A stretch of DNA of 64,000 nt from Bifidobacterium saimiriisciurei (lineage in GTDB: Bacteria > Actinomycetota > Actinomycetes > Actinomycetales > Bifidobacteriaceae). The first letter of the stretch is position 1; the number at the start of each line of letters is the position of its first letter. Shown piece after piece: positions 18,601 through 26,827 of this stretch. The stretch lies in contig NZ_WHZU01000010.1 in NCBI RefSeq assembly GCF_010667655.1, forward strand, positions 19,147-83,146. The letters run 5' to 3'. The translations under genes were made by a program, and so were the position numbers. The notes below the pieces were generated by a model. The model did no database searches and was not told where the DNA came from. It worked only from the letters and a program-made list of their open reading frames with translations.

Positions 18601-19426
18601 CGTTGAACCGCTGCCGTGGGACGGCGGGCTGTTGCGGTGCGATGGACTGTTGCGAAACGGCGGGCTGTTGCGATGGGACAGGCTGTTGTGATGAGGCGGG
18701 CTGTTGCGATGGGGCAGCCTGTTGAGGCGGCCGGCCGGGGACGGCTGCGGGCCGGTGCATGGGCGTCTGCTGCGCGACATTCTGCGGGGGAGCGGGCCGG
18801 GGGGATGCTTCCTGTGGGGATGCGTTCCGTGAAGGCATGGCCTGCGTGGACGCCGGCGGCTCGGCCGGCGCCGGTGCGGGAGCCGGGTGATCGGAGGCGG
18901 GCTGCGGGGAAGCGGTCGCGGAATCCTTCGGTTCGGCATCGTCGCCGGCCGGGTTCAGGCGCATCTCGTCAAGCAGCTGGGTGCGTTCGCGCAACAGCCT
19001 CGCCGCCTCCATGCCGAGCTCGAGAATCCGCCGGGCCTCAGGGTCGGTGAGGTCCACGCCGGTGGGGGAGCGTCGCGGGTCGGTGATCGAGGTGAACGTG
19101 TCGGGGTAGATGTTCGGATTGGTCAGGACGTCGGGGTTGCGTGGCCACGCATTGAGCGTCACGCCCTTGGGAGGTCTTGCCATCGGGTCCCGAAGACGGT
19201 TGATGAGGCGGTCCCGTTGTTCCAGCGCTCTGGCCGCGCGCCGGCTGATGTCGAGCAGCCGTTGGGAACGGGGGTCGTTGAGATCGATGCCGGTAGGGGT
19301 GAAACGTCCGGTCACCGGCGTGAACGTGTCGGGGTTCAGTGTCGTGGAACGCAATTGGGAGACGGATCGCGGCCAGCGGTTCATGGCCGGCACGCCGTTC
19401 GGCGCGGGTACGACGTTGTAGTTCAT
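15635..19426 (-). CDS. Large multi-pass membrane protein of unknown function
   Basis: A 1263-residue protein I cannot assign. Residues about 30-80 and 107-157 are two copies of a motif (PDTFTPVT, PTGIDLNDPRSQRLLDI and PDTFTSIT, PTGVDLTDPEARRILEL), each followed by a charged amphipathic helix. Residues 160-273 form a proline-, alanine- and glutamine-rich linker with QQP repeats. From about 274 to the end there are very many hydrophobic segments, probably more than twenty, separated by short proline-rich loops. It ends with a basic tail (AFYERSLKAMRTLGRRIRDLR). The architecture resembles large uncharacterised actinobacterial membrane proteins. The start is ATG 19426 after AAGGGA; the in-frame extension to 19864 would run into proS and is rejected. 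Confidence 0.75.
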   Translation of the reverse strand: MNYNVVPAPNGVPAMNRWPRSVSQLRSTTLNPDTFTPVTGRFTPTGIDLNDPRSQRLLDISRRAARALEQRDRLINRLRDPMARPPKGVTLNAWPRNPDVLTNPNIYPDTFTSITDPRRSPTGVDLTDPEARRILELGMEAARLLRERTQLLDEMRLNPAGDDAEPKDSATASPQPASDHPAPAPAPAEPPASTQAMPSRNASPQEASPRPAPPQNVAQQTPMHRPAAVPGRPPQQAAPSQQPASSQQPVPSQQPAVSQQSIAPQQPAVPRQRFNVQILLLAVGIVLVSAAVFVFAALTYSLLDDTQRGIAIAVIGVLGLAVTFALQTRLRITAEGIGWASLIALSIESLLAPNLPAFADTPKDAVTGLGMLLVSSLGLGLWGVGRMRAHQAHDPSPAHRPLRVFTLFPAFVAPYSFMNGLHGVFAIDPVNTALFHDVETTRFWAAAIIAAVVLIPVGAFLPPQRHGEAKAPNVERNAVIVVGMVAGAFATIENMGLATQPRSPMLMLFTTIATTLVWLAAWPFLHRRFALTAPIVPALTLPAAALSLMPIAFAIDKLVFAGVDAQQHRDWQFLIPCAEAAVFACAFSALAHMLRAKSPSRNPTTATIAPIAPAPTKNPAPAGNPASPAPASPADPAPADTAAPPADSRRSTWKPSAKECEAGRILGIIIAVVALAMQALFSIPAMFTVFIDVLLTMLVAKWSSFFSMFEPDPSIPTLVTMLLLTVTLLWLSRALERRFVIPALVSATMTLSLLATFPSNRVVVLAMFLLLPVIYATVVLALRLFAAGGITTSRPAPRPKPIQASLPPAMPEAAPAPDPASQQVTVPPLAAMPPRPQPPTKPRPSYAVHALRTLQCLSLLSTVSLGMLNTSGHDGMEIAIDLVAVLLLAAWYLMLANDVPEGPRIVAGLVIVPCIGFYAENIAYATQRLADLMNSDMSTIRYLLWGLIMIGVLAWAAFAKADGRIITLTTSERTGLMLPGGVCAVGGIGAAGTLPCLKGCGTFVDTIPFITAPTVIIMPQLVALCVLAAIAWLGMPPAAAKPNTPTPAVSAPAPNIPTPNIPMPMPPAVPSPADIESRNRRQRAVILLVIAIIGTSVIAIMNFNALVFDGRTTYAPVTPPELPTLTFAAAALAVGGLLMRRDAALRSWRALGLGLIAAMLPSLLLVWIAPTPSNIRIVVVGTMALAAIIVGAVRGLQAPLLCGTVVLAAHVLVQLWPAISAFSAGYWWVWLALAGITLIVVAAFYERSLKAMRTLGRRIRDLR
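18623..18730 (-). repeat. 36-bp tandem repeat inside the membrane-protein gene
   Basis: Three units of about 36 bp begin with GGCGGGCTGTTGCG at 18623, 18659 and 18695. On the coding strand they encode the QQP-rich linker (QQPVPSQQPAVSQQ type). Repeat number may vary between strains and would change linker length in steps of 12 residues without a frameshift. Confidence 0.8.
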
Positions 19427-19559
19427 GTGCAGTCCCTTCTGATTCACTGCCTCTTCAAGTCTGTCACATTTCCGTGTCGGCGGGAAGGAAGGGGGCCGGT
19501 GTTTTTCGTCGTGCGCGGGCCGCCGATGATGTCCCTTAACATGAATACCCTTGGGGTTT

Positions 19560-21377
19560 ATGAGTTCCAAAGCATTGCGTATGTCTACGCTGTTCCTTCG
19601 CACGCTGCGCGAAGACCCCGCCGACGCGGACGTCGATTCCGCGAAACTGCTGCAGCGAGCCGGATATATTCGTAAGGCCGCCCCTGGCATCTGGACGTGG
19701 CTGCCGCTGGGCCTGAGGGTCCTCAACAAGATCGAGGACATCGTCCGCGAGGAGATGGACGGCATCGGCGCCCAGGAGGTGCACTTCCCCGCGCTGCTGC
19801 CGCGCGAACCGTACGAGGCCACCCACCGCTGGGAGGAGTACGGCGACAACATCTTCCGTCTCAAGGACCGTCATCAGGCCGATTACCTGCTCGCGCCGAC
19901 GCACGAGGAGATGTTCACCCTGCTGGTCAAGGACATGTACTCGTCCTACAAGGACCTTCCTGTCGTCCTCTACCAGATCCAGACCAAGTACCGCGACGAG
20001 TTCCGTCCGCGCGCCGGTCTGATCCGCGGCCGCGAGTTCGTCATGAAGGACGCCTACTCGTTCAACATCGACGAGGAGGGTCTGAAGAAGGCCTACTACG
20101 ACGAGCGTGGCGCCTACGAGCGCGTCTTCCAGCGTCTCGACCTGAAGTACGTGCCCGTGTTCGCCATGTCCGGCCCGATGGGCGGTTCCGCCTCCGAGGA
20201 GTTCCTTGCCCCCATGCCGATCGGCGAGGACACGTTCGCGCTCGCCCCCTCCGGCAAGGCCTGGAACGTCGAGGCGCTCACCACGCCCGAACTGCCGGAG
20301 ATCGATGCGTCGAACACCCCGGCCGCGCACAAGGAGGCGACGCCCGACGCCAAGACCATCGACAAGATGATCGAACGCGCCAACGCCGACCACCCGCGTG
20401 CCGACGGCCGCTCGTGGGAGGCCTCCGACATCCTCAAGAACGTCGTCATCGCCGTCAAGCACGCCGAGGACGAGGACCACGACGAGCCGTGGCGCGAAGT
20501 GCTCGTCGTGGGCGTGCCCGGCGACCGCACCGTCGACATGAAGCGTCTCGAGGCGCAGTTCGCCCCCTCCGAGATCGAAGAGGCCACCGAAGAGGACCTC
20601 AAGGCCCATCCGGAACTGGTCCCCGGCTACATCGGACCGATGGTGCTGGGCCCGCAGGCCAAGGCCGCAGGCGTGGAGAGCCCGGTCCGCTACTTCCTCG
20701 ACGCGCACGTCGTCAAGGGCTCCGCATGGTTCACCGGCGCCGACGAGCATGAGGTCGACTACTACGACCTCGTCTACGGTCGCGACTTCGAGGCCGACGG
20801 CACCGTCGAGGCCGTCGAGGTGCGTCACGGCGACATGAGCCCGGACGGTTCCGGTCCGCTGAGCTTCGAGCGCGGCGTGGAGATCGGCCAGGTGTTCCAG
20901 CTGGGTCTCAAGTACTCCAAGGCCCTGGACCTCAAGGTCCTCGACCAGAACGGCAAGGCCGTCCCGGTGTGGATGGGCTGCTACGGCATCGGTGTCTCCC
21001 GCGTGCTCGCATGCATCGCCGAGACCCATCACGACGAGCGCGGTCTGGCATGGCCGGCCATCATCGCCCCCGCCCAGGTGCACGTCGTCGCCACCGGCAA
21101 GAACGCCGAGGCGTTCGAGGCCGCCGAGAACCTCGTCGCCGAGCTCGAGGCCAAGGGCATCGAGGTCATCTACGACGACCGCAAGAAGGTCTCCCCGGGC
21201 GTGAAGTTCAAGGATGCCGAACTCGTCGGCGTCCCGCTGATCGCCGTCGCCGGCCGCGACACCGTGAACAACGGCACCATCGAGGTGCGTGACCGCGACG
21301 GAGGGAACAATGTGGCCGTCCCGGTCGCCGAGGCCGCCGGCGTCATCGCCGAACGCGTCGCCGCACTGCTCAAGTAG
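19560..21377 (+). CDS. proS: Prolyl-tRNA synthetase
   Basis: A 605-residue bacterial-type class II synthetase that charges tRNA-Pro. Motif 2 region [21 protein letters not shown] and motif 3 [16 protein letters not shown] are present. Between them lies the long insertion (about residues 230-400) that in bacterial ProS edits Ala-tRNA-Pro. The C-terminal anticodon-binding domain carries [16 protein letters not shown]. Start choice is uncertain: TTG 19551, ATG 19560 and ATG 19581 are in frame and none has a strong ribosome site; I use 19560. The gene is oriented away from the large membrane-protein gene, so the promoters share 19427-19559. It converges with ssb over a hairpin. Confidence 0.95.
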   Translation: MSSKALRMSTLFLRTLREDPADADVDSAKLLQRAGYIRKAAPGIWTWLPLGLRVLNKIEDIVREEMDGIGAQEVHFPALLPREPYEATHRWEEYGDNIFRLKDRHQADYLLAPTHEEMFTLLVKDMYSSYKDLPVVLYQIQTKYRDEFRPRAGLIRGREFVMKDAYSFNIDEEGLKKAYYDERGAYERVFQRLDLKYVPVFAMSGPMGGSASEEFLAPMPIGEDTFALAPSGKAWNVEALTTPELPEIDASNTPAAHKEATPDAKTIDKMIERANADHPRADGRSWEASDILKNVVIAVKHAEDEDHDEPWREVLVVGVPGDRTVDMKRLEAQFAPSEIEEATEEDLKAHPELVPGYIGPMVLGPQAKAAGVESPVRYFLDAHVVKGSAWFTGADEHEVDYYDLVYGRDFEADGTVEAVEVRHGDMSPDGSGPLSFERGVEIGQVFQLGLKYSKALDLKVLDQNGKAVPVWMGCYGIGVSRVLACIAETHHDERGLAWPAIIAPAQVHVVATGKNAEAFEAAENLVAELEAKGIEVIYDDRKKVSPGVKFKDAELVGVPLIAVAGRDTVNNGTIEVRDRDGGNNVAVPVAEAAGVIAERVAALLK

Positions 21378-21422
21378 TTTCGACGGCGATCCGGCATCGC
21401 CGGTTCGCCGCGGCCGCTTGTC

Positions 21423-21481
21423 ATCGGGCCTGTCTCCATCGTCATGACCGAAAGCGTCATGACGGCCGGGGCAGGCCCGAT
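21423..21481. terminator. Convergent terminator hairpin, proS / ssb
   Basis: Outer arms ATCGGGCCTG (21423-21432) and CAGGCCCGAT (21472-21481), and inner arms CGTCATGAC (21440-21448) and GTCATGACG (21456-21464), form one long interrupted stem. It overlaps the stop codon of the ssb gene (21457-21459). The position between converging genes suggests a bidirectional terminator, although neither side has a strong T-run. Confidence 0.55.
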
Positions 21482-21957
21482 TCGTCCTCCATGGCTCCGA
21501 ACTCCTCATCCGTTGCGTCGGCATTCACGCCGACATCCATCCCGTTGCCCGTGATGGCACGTTCGGCATCCCCTCCGCCGGAGCTTCCCCCACCATGCTG
21601 CTTGCGCACGAACGCGCCCGCGCCGCGATTGAGGTCATGACCCACATGGGAGGCCTCGATGGCCATGCTGCTGCGCTGCGCACCGTCGCGCTCCCATACG
21701 TCGGTGATCAGATCGCCCACCACGATGACGGGATCTCCCTTCTTCACCGACTGCATGATGTTCATCGCCAGCGACCGGAAGGCCTTGACGGTGATCCACG
21801 TGGTGTTGCCCTCCTGCCACTGCCCGGTGCGACGGTTCCAAAACGAACGGGTTGAAGCCAGGCGAAACGTGCACATCGGCGTGCCGCCCTGCGCGCCGAG
21901 CCGAACCGGCTCCTTGCCTACGTTGCCGGTGATTACGATCTGGGAATGCTGTGCCAT
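21457..21957 (-). CDS. ssb: Single-stranded DNA-binding protein, second type
   Basis: A 166-residue OB-fold protein. Residues 1-110 are the SSB domain (QIVITGNVGKEPVRL, FRLASTRSFWN, TTWITVKAFRSLAMNIMQSVKKGDPVIVVGDL). The tail is short, with a small Gly/Ser patch (HGGGSSGGGDAE) and an acidic stretch, but ends GLPRPS instead of the usual acidic DDDIPF-like tip that recruits partner proteins. It is not next to rpsF or rpsR, so it is likely an additional paralogue, perhaps for competence or repair, rather than the replicative SSB; that role is inferred. The start is ATG 21957 after AGAAAGGG. The in-frame extension to 22119 has no support. Confidence 0.88.
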   Translation of the reverse strand: MAQHSQIVITGNVGKEPVRLGAQGGTPMCTFRLASTRSFWNRRTGQWQEGNTTWITVKAFRSLAMNIMQSVKKGDPVIVVGDLITDVWERDGAQRSSMAIEASHVGHDLNRGAGAFVRKQHGGGSSGGGDAERAITGNGMDVGVNADATDEEFGAMEDESGLPRPS

Positions 21958-22287
21958 CTTCGGCCCTTTCTGCTTGCCTCGCCGAGTCCTCAAACCCCGG
22001 CATAAACGTTTGGACCGTTCCGCCGACGGCGCCGGATCCACCGACGATGGGAAAACAGAGGAGGTTGCAAGCCGCCGGTGATTCCGGTCGTCGTCGGAAC
22101 GGTGATACCTACTGTGCATCGGCGGCGGCGCGGAGGGGAAGCCGAAACGGCATTGTGGAAAAACGGCCCACCCGTGCCGGGGAAGTGTGGATAACCGCGC
22201 ATCAAAAAACGGGCATGTGGATGGCCGAGGCCATAATCCACATGCCCGTCGAGGGGACGAATCGTTATCTCGTCATCGGCAAGGCCG
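21958..22287. other. Intergenic stretch, ssb / M13 peptidase
   Basis: A 330-bp gene-free region. Its right end holds a terminator for the M13 peptidase gene (22204-22248); the rest presumably holds the ssb promoter. I see no open reading frame with a ribosome site and no other conserved element. Confidence 0.5.
22204..22248 (-). terminator. Rho-independent terminator of the M13 peptidase gene
   Basis: Perfect 13-bp arms CGGGCATGTGGAT (22210-22222) and ATCCACATGCCCG (22236-22248). Read on the minus strand, the hairpin is followed by a run of six T (complement of 22204-22209). It lies 40 bp past the stop of the M13 peptidase gene. Confidence 0.85.
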
Positions 22288-24360
22288 TCACCAGATGCGC
22301 ACGCGCTGGTCGGGGGCCAGCCACATGGCGTCGCCTTCGGTCACATCGAACGCCTTGTAGAACAGATCGACGTTGCGCACGATGCCGTTGGTACGGAACT
22401 CGGCCGGCGAATGCGGGTCGATCTGCAGATACTGCTCGGCCAGCTCGTCACGGTTCTTGCCGCGCCACACCGAAGCGTAGGAGAGGAAGAAGCGCTGTAG
22501 GCCGGTGAACCCGTCGATGACCGGCGCATGCTCCAGCACGCGCTCCACCGTCTCCGGCCTGCCGTCCCCGGCGCCCAATGCGATGGCATACGCCTTGATG
22601 GCGATGTTCACGCCGCCGAGATCGCCGATGTTCTCGCCGATCGTCAGCGCGCCGTTCACATGCGGCGCCTGCTCGGGATGCCCCTTGCGGGCGTACTTCT
22701 CGGCCAGCTGCGAGGGCACGAACCCGTTGTACTGCTCGATGAGCGCCTTCGTGCGCTCCTCGAAGTTCGAACGGTCCTCGGCCGTCCACCAGTCATGCAG
22801 CCTGCCGTCGCCGTCGTACTTCGAACCCTGGTCGTCGAAGCCGTGGCCGATCTCATGGCCGATCACCGCGCCGATGCCGCCGTAGTTCGCCGCATCCTCG
22901 GCATCCGGGTTGAAGAACGGCGGCTGCAGAATCGCGGCGGGGAACACGATGACGTTCATCGTCGGCTCGTAGTAGGCGTTCACCGTCTGCGGGTTCATCA
23001 GCCACTCGTCCTTGTCGACCGGCTGGCCGGCCTTGGCCAGCTGATAGCCGGCCTCGTAGCGCCAGGCGTTGCGCAGGTTCTCCACGAGGGAAAGGTCGTC
23101 GGAGACGCTCAGCGCGCTGTAGTCGCGCCAATGGTTCGTGTAGCCGATCTTCGGTGTGAACTTGGCGAGCTTCTCCAGCGCCTTGGCCTTGGTGTCCTCG
23201 CCCAGCCAGTCGCTGGCCGAGATGGAGGCGTGATACGCCTTGATGAGGTTGCCGACCAGCTCCTCCATGCGCTCCTTCGAGGATTCGGGGAAGTGGCGGC
23301 GCACGTACTCGCGGCCGACGTCCTCGCCGCAGATGCCGTTGACCAGCGAGACGGCGCGCTTCCAGCGGTCGCGCTGCTCGGTCGTGCCCGACAGCACCTT
23401 GCCGTAGAAGTCGAAGCTCGTCCTGTCGAAATCCTTGCTGAGGAAGCGGGCCCATCCGTTGAGCAGATGCACGCGGGCCCACAGCTTCAGATCGTCCAGG
23501 TCGGCCTCGTTCCAGAAACGGTCGATGCCGGTGAGGAAGCTCGGCTCATGCACGATGGTGTGCGCCAGCACCGTGGTCATGTCGATGGGTTGCATCGAGG
23601 CGGCGGCCGTCACGTCGTAGGCCTGCTGCCACGCCTCGGCCCACGCTTCGATGTCGAACGAGGAGAGCGTGGCCTTCAGCTGCTCGAAATCGGTGGGATT
23701 GTAGGTCTTGTCCTCGTCGCGGGTGGCCACCACATCCCAGTGGTGCTTGGCGATGCGGGTCTCCACGTCGAGGAAGCGCTTCGCCTGCGTGTCGGCCTCG
23801 TCGCCCGTCTTCGCATAGCCGGCCAGACGCAGCAGGTTCGCGACCATGTCCATATATGCCTCGCGCACGGCGGCATAGCGCTCCTCGCGGTAGTACGCCT
23901 CGTCCGGCAGGCCGATGCCGGCCTGCTCCACATGCGTGATGTTGCGTTCCGGGTCACCCGGATTCGGGTACACCATGAATCCGATGAGGTCGGGGCCTCC
24001 CGCCGGGTTCAGGGCGCCGAGCGCACGCGTCAGCGCGGCCTTGTCGCCGGCCGAGTCCACGGCTTCGAGATCGGGGCGGATGGGGTCGAGGCCGGCGGCG
24101 TCGATGGCGTCCTCGTCACGGAACGAACGGTAGAGGATGGCCGACTTGATGGCCGGGCTGTCCTCGTCCTCGAGGATGTCGCGAACGTCCTGTTCGGCGT
24201 TCTCGGCCAGCTTGTCGAACGCGCCGAAGCGGGCGCGGTCCGCGGGAAGGATGTACGTGTCGATCCACGGGCCGTTCACATAACGGAAGAAATCGTCGGA
24301 TGGCCTGGTGACGGAGGAGAACGAAGCCGGATCGATGCCGGAGATAAGCGTGTCTGTCAT
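22288..24360 (-). CDS. M13-family zinc endopeptidase (PepO-like)
   Basis: A 690-residue neprilysin-family oligopeptidase that cuts peptides into shorter pieces in the cytoplasm. The zinc motif HEIGH is at about residue 501 in VIGHEIGHGFDDQGSKYDGDG, and the third ligand lies in ENIGDLGGVN. The substrate-binding NAYYEP and the N-terminal M13 domain (VNGPWIDTYILPADRARFGAF) are present. There is no signal peptide or membrane helix, in contrast to eukaryotic neprilysins. It ends VRIW, close to the C-terminal xRxW common in the family. Ribosome site is weak. It is divergent from methionine aminopeptidase, so 24361-24473 holds two promoters. Confidence 0.92.
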   Translation of the reverse strand: MTDTLISGIDPASFSSVTRPSDDFFRYVNGPWIDTYILPADRARFGAFDKLAENAEQDVRDILEDEDSPAIKSAILYRSFRDEDAIDAAGLDPIRPDLEAVDSAGDKAALTRALGALNPAGGPDLIGFMVYPNPGDPERNITHVEQAGIGLPDEAYYREERYAAVREAYMDMVANLLRLAGYAKTGDEADTQAKRFLDVETRIAKHHWDVVATRDEDKTYNPTDFEQLKATLSSFDIEAWAEAWQQAYDVTAAASMQPIDMTTVLAHTIVHEPSFLTGIDRFWNEADLDDLKLWARVHLLNGWARFLSKDFDRTSFDFYGKVLSGTTEQRDRWKRAVSLVNGICGEDVGREYVRRHFPESSKERMEELVGNLIKAYHASISASDWLGEDTKAKALEKLAKFTPKIGYTNHWRDYSALSVSDDLSLVENLRNAWRYEAGYQLAKAGQPVDKDEWLMNPQTVNAYYEPTMNVIVFPAAILQPPFFNPDAEDAANYGGIGAVIGHEIGHGFDDQGSKYDGDGRLHDWWTAEDRSNFEERTKALIEQYNGFVPSQLAEKYARKGHPEQAPHVNGALTIGENIGDLGGVNIAIKAYAIALGAGDGRPETVERVLEHAPVIDGFTGLQRFFLSYASVWRGKNRDELAEQYLQIDPHSPAEFRTNGIVRNVDLFYKAFDVTEGDAMWLAPDQRVRIW

Positions 24361-24473
24361 ACGACCCAGATTAACGGCCGAACCATACTTCCGCCATCAT
24401 ATTCCGCATCGGACGATATGGCATGACGTTGAAGTATGGTAGTGGGGAAACAATCGAAGAAAGCGAAGCAGAC

Positions 24474-25250
24474 GTGATCGAACTCAAAACCCCTCAGGAA
24501 ATCAAGGAAATGCGTCCCGCCGGCAAGTTCGTCGGATCCATCCTCAAGGATCTGAAGGCCATGACCAAGGTCGGCACCAACCTCCTCGAAATCGACGAAT
24601 TCGTCAAGCAGCGCATCGAGGCGCGCAACGGCGCCGAATCCTGCTACGTGGACTACGCCCCCGACTTCGGCACCGGCCCGTTCGCGCACTACATCTGCAC
24701 GTCCGTGAACGACGCCGTGCTGCACGGCGTCCCCTACGACTACAACCTCAAGGACGGTGACCTCATCTCCCTCGACCTCGCCATCAACGTCGACGGCTGG
24801 GTGGGCGACTCCGCCATCAGCTTCGTCGTCGGCAAGAACCAGGACCCCGAGGACCTGCGCCTCATCAAGTGCACCGAGGACGCGCTCGCCGCCGGCATCG
24901 CCCAGGCCAAGGCCGGCAACCGTCTCGGCGACATCTCCGCCGCCATCGGCGACATCGCGCGCTCGCAGGGCTACACCGTCAACCTCGAGTTCGGCGGCCA
25001 CGGCGTCGGCCACATCATGCACGGCGACCCGCACGTGCCCAACGACGGCAAGGCCCACCACGGCTACAAGCTGCGCCCCGGCCTGGTCATCGCCATCGAG
25101 CCGTGGTTCCTCAAGACCACCGACGAGATCTACCAGGACCCGAAGGACGGCTGGACGCTGCGCTCCTCCGACGGCTCGCGCGGCGCGCACACCGAGCACA
25201 CCATCGCCATCACCGACGGCGAGCCCATCATCCTCACCGCCCGCGACTGA
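24474..25250 (+). CDS. map: Methionine aminopeptidase type I
   Basis: A 258-residue type I enzyme that removes the initiator methionine from new proteins. The conserved metal ligands are visible: aspartates in SLDLAINVDGWVGDSA, histidine in GHGVGHIMH, and glutamates in AIEPWF and HTEHTIAIT. I choose GTG 24474 because the protein then begins (M)IELKTPQEIKEMR, the usual start of the family. The in-frame ATG at 24423 would add 17 residues, and that segment looks like promoter DNA (TTGAAG, TATGGT). Bifidobacteria usually carry another map near adk and secY, so this may be one of two; that is background knowledge, not seen here. Confidence 0.9.
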   Translation: MIELKTPQEIKEMRPAGKFVGSILKDLKAMTKVGTNLLEIDEFVKQRIEARNGAESCYVDYAPDFGTGPFAHYICTSVNDAVLHGVPYDYNLKDGDLISLDLAINVDGWVGDSAISFVVGKNQDPEDLRLIKCTEDALAAGIAQAKAGNRLGDISAAIGDIARSQGYTVNLEFGGHGVGHIMHGDPHVPNDGKAHHGYKLRPGLVIAIEPWFLKTTDEIYQDPKDGWTLRSSDGSRGAHTEHTIAITDGEPIILTARD

Positions 25251-25292
25251 GCGCGGGACGGCTGGATGCGCCCCGGCGGAATAAGCCGTATC

Positions 25293-25332
25293 GACGGCCC
25301 GGCATGACGCGGCATGCGTCGGCCGGGCCGTC
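25293..25332 (+). terminator. Hairpin after map
   Basis: Arms GACGGCCCGGC (25293-25303) and GCCGGGCCGTC (25322-25332), with an inner GACGC/GCGTC pairing in the loop. It is a strong GC-rich stem without a T-run, 43 bp after the map stop and 108 bp before gltA. Confidence 0.55.
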
Positions 25333-25439
25333 GCCGTATCCTCCGGAAATGAGCGGACGGCGGCGTGCGCCATAATCATGCGGTAACCTGAGGCGAATAC
25401 TGTTCGACTACGTTGTGTAGCGATATCAAGGGAGGGAAT

Positions 25440-26729
25440 ATGTCAACAGCACGGCTGGAGGTGGAATCCACCGCCTACGACCTGCCGGTGGTGAAGGCGA
25501 CCAGCGGACCTGACGGCATCGTGGTATCGAGGCTGCGTAACGACGGATGGGTCACGCTCGACCCCGGATTCCTCACCACGGCACAGTGCGAATCCAAGAT
25601 CACGTTCATCGATGGCAACAACTCGGTGCTGCGCTACCGCGGCTACCCGATCCAGCAGCTGTGCGAGCACTCGAACTTCCTTGAGGTGGCATGGCTGCTC
25701 CAGCACGGCGAACTGCCGAACTCGGAGCAGTACACGAGATTCCGCGACGGCATCCTGCGCCGCACCGTCATTGGCGAGGACTTCCGTACGTTCCTTGGCA
25801 CTTTCCCGCGCAACTCCCACCCCATGAGCGTGCTCGCCTCCGCCGTGAACGCGCTCGCCGCCTACCATCCCGACACCGTCGACATCAACGACCCCGCCCA
25901 GCTCGACGCCGCCGCGGCGAACATCATGGCCAAGGTTCGCACCATCGTCTCGCACATCTGGCGCCGCCGCCGCGACGAGCCGATGCTGTACCCGGATTAT
26001 CTGCGCGGCTATGTGGACGACTTCCTGCGCATGAGTTTCGCAGTGCCCTACACGCAGTTCGAATCCGACCCGCTCATGGTCGAAGCGCTCGACAAGCTGC
26101 TCATCATCCACGCCGACCATGAGCAGAACTGCTCCACGTCGGTCGTGCGCATCGCCGGCTCCGCCCACGCGAACCTGTATTCCGCCGTGGCCGCCGGCAT
26201 CAATGCGCTGTCCGGCCCGCTGCATGGCGGCGCCAATGAGGCCGTGCTGCGCCAGCTCGAGACAATCCGCGACTCCGGCAAGAGCGTCAAGGAGTTCGTG
26301 GAGGAGGCCAAGAAGGAGGGCCACCGCATCTCCGGCCTCGGCCATCGCGTCTACAAGTCGTACGATCCGCGCGCGGCCATCGCCAAGAAGTACCTCAAGC
26401 AGATCATGGAGCTGCGCGGCGACGCGTTCTCCGGCGAGCGTGACCTGCTCGACGTGGCGCTCGAGCTGGAGGACATCGCCCTGCACGACGACTACTTCGT
26501 CTCGCGCCATCTCTACCCGAACGTGGACTTCTACACGGGACTCATCTACAGGGCCATCGGCTTCGACCGGGAGATGTTCACCACGCTGTTCGCCCTTGGG
26601 CGCATCCCCGGCTGGATAGCCCAGTACCGCGAGATGCTCAACGACCCGGCCACGAAGATCGGCCGTCCGCGTCAGGTGTACACCGGCTCCCCTGAACGCA
26701 ATTTCGTGCCGATCGAGGACCGTCGCTAG
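25440..26729 (+). CDS. gltA: Citrate synthase
   Basis: A 429-residue type I (hexameric-type) citrate synthase that condenses oxaloacetate and acetyl-CoA. The catalytic residues are in GSAHANLYSAVAAG (His), SGLGHRVYKSYDPRA (His) and PNVDFYTG (Asp). The N-terminal beta domain (DPGFLTTAQCESKITFIDGN) is present. In bifidobacteria, which lack a full TCA cycle, it feeds the oxidative branch to 2-oxoglutarate and glutamate. The ATG at 25440 follows GGGAGGG; the in-frame ATG at 25413 adds nine residues without support. It is a single-gene unit closed by the hairpin at 26734. Confidence 0.95.
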   Translation: MSTARLEVESTAYDLPVVKATSGPDGIVVSRLRNDGWVTLDPGFLTTAQCESKITFIDGNNSVLRYRGYPIQQLCEHSNFLEVAWLLQHGELPNSEQYTRFRDGILRRTVIGEDFRTFLGTFPRNSHPMSVLASAVNALAAYHPDTVDINDPAQLDAAAANIMAKVRTIVSHIWRRRRDEPMLYPDYLRGYVDDFLRMSFAVPYTQFESDPLMVEALDKLLIIHADHEQNCSTSVVRIAGSAHANLYSAVAAGINALSGPLHGGANEAVLRQLETIRDSGKSVKEFVEEAKKEGHRISGLGHRVYKSYDPRAAIAKKYLKQIMELRGDAFSGERDLLDVALELEDIALHDDYFVSRHLYPNVDFYTGLIYRAIGFDREMFTTLFALGRIPGWIAQYREMLNDPATKIGRPRQVYTGSPERNFVPIEDRR

Positions 26730-26733
26730 CCGC

Positions 26734-26806
26734 AAGGCCCCGCAACTCGGGAATTCCGCTTCGGAGAACTCGTTTCCGGAGCAAGGATTCCAGGCTGCGG
26801 GGCCTT
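26734..26806. terminator. Terminator between gltA and deacetylase genes
   Basis: Arms AAGGCCCCGCA (26734-26744) and TGCGGGGCCTT (26796-26806) enclose a 51-nt loop with its own short pairings. The stem ends in TTATT on the plus strand. It sits between converging genes and may serve both. Confidence 0.65.
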
Positions 26807-26827
26807 ATTCGTCGTTACCTCACTTCA

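Noticed and set aside
19427..19864. Longer N-terminus of the large membrane protein
   Set aside because: It would run antisense into proS; ATG 19426 has a strong ribosome site.
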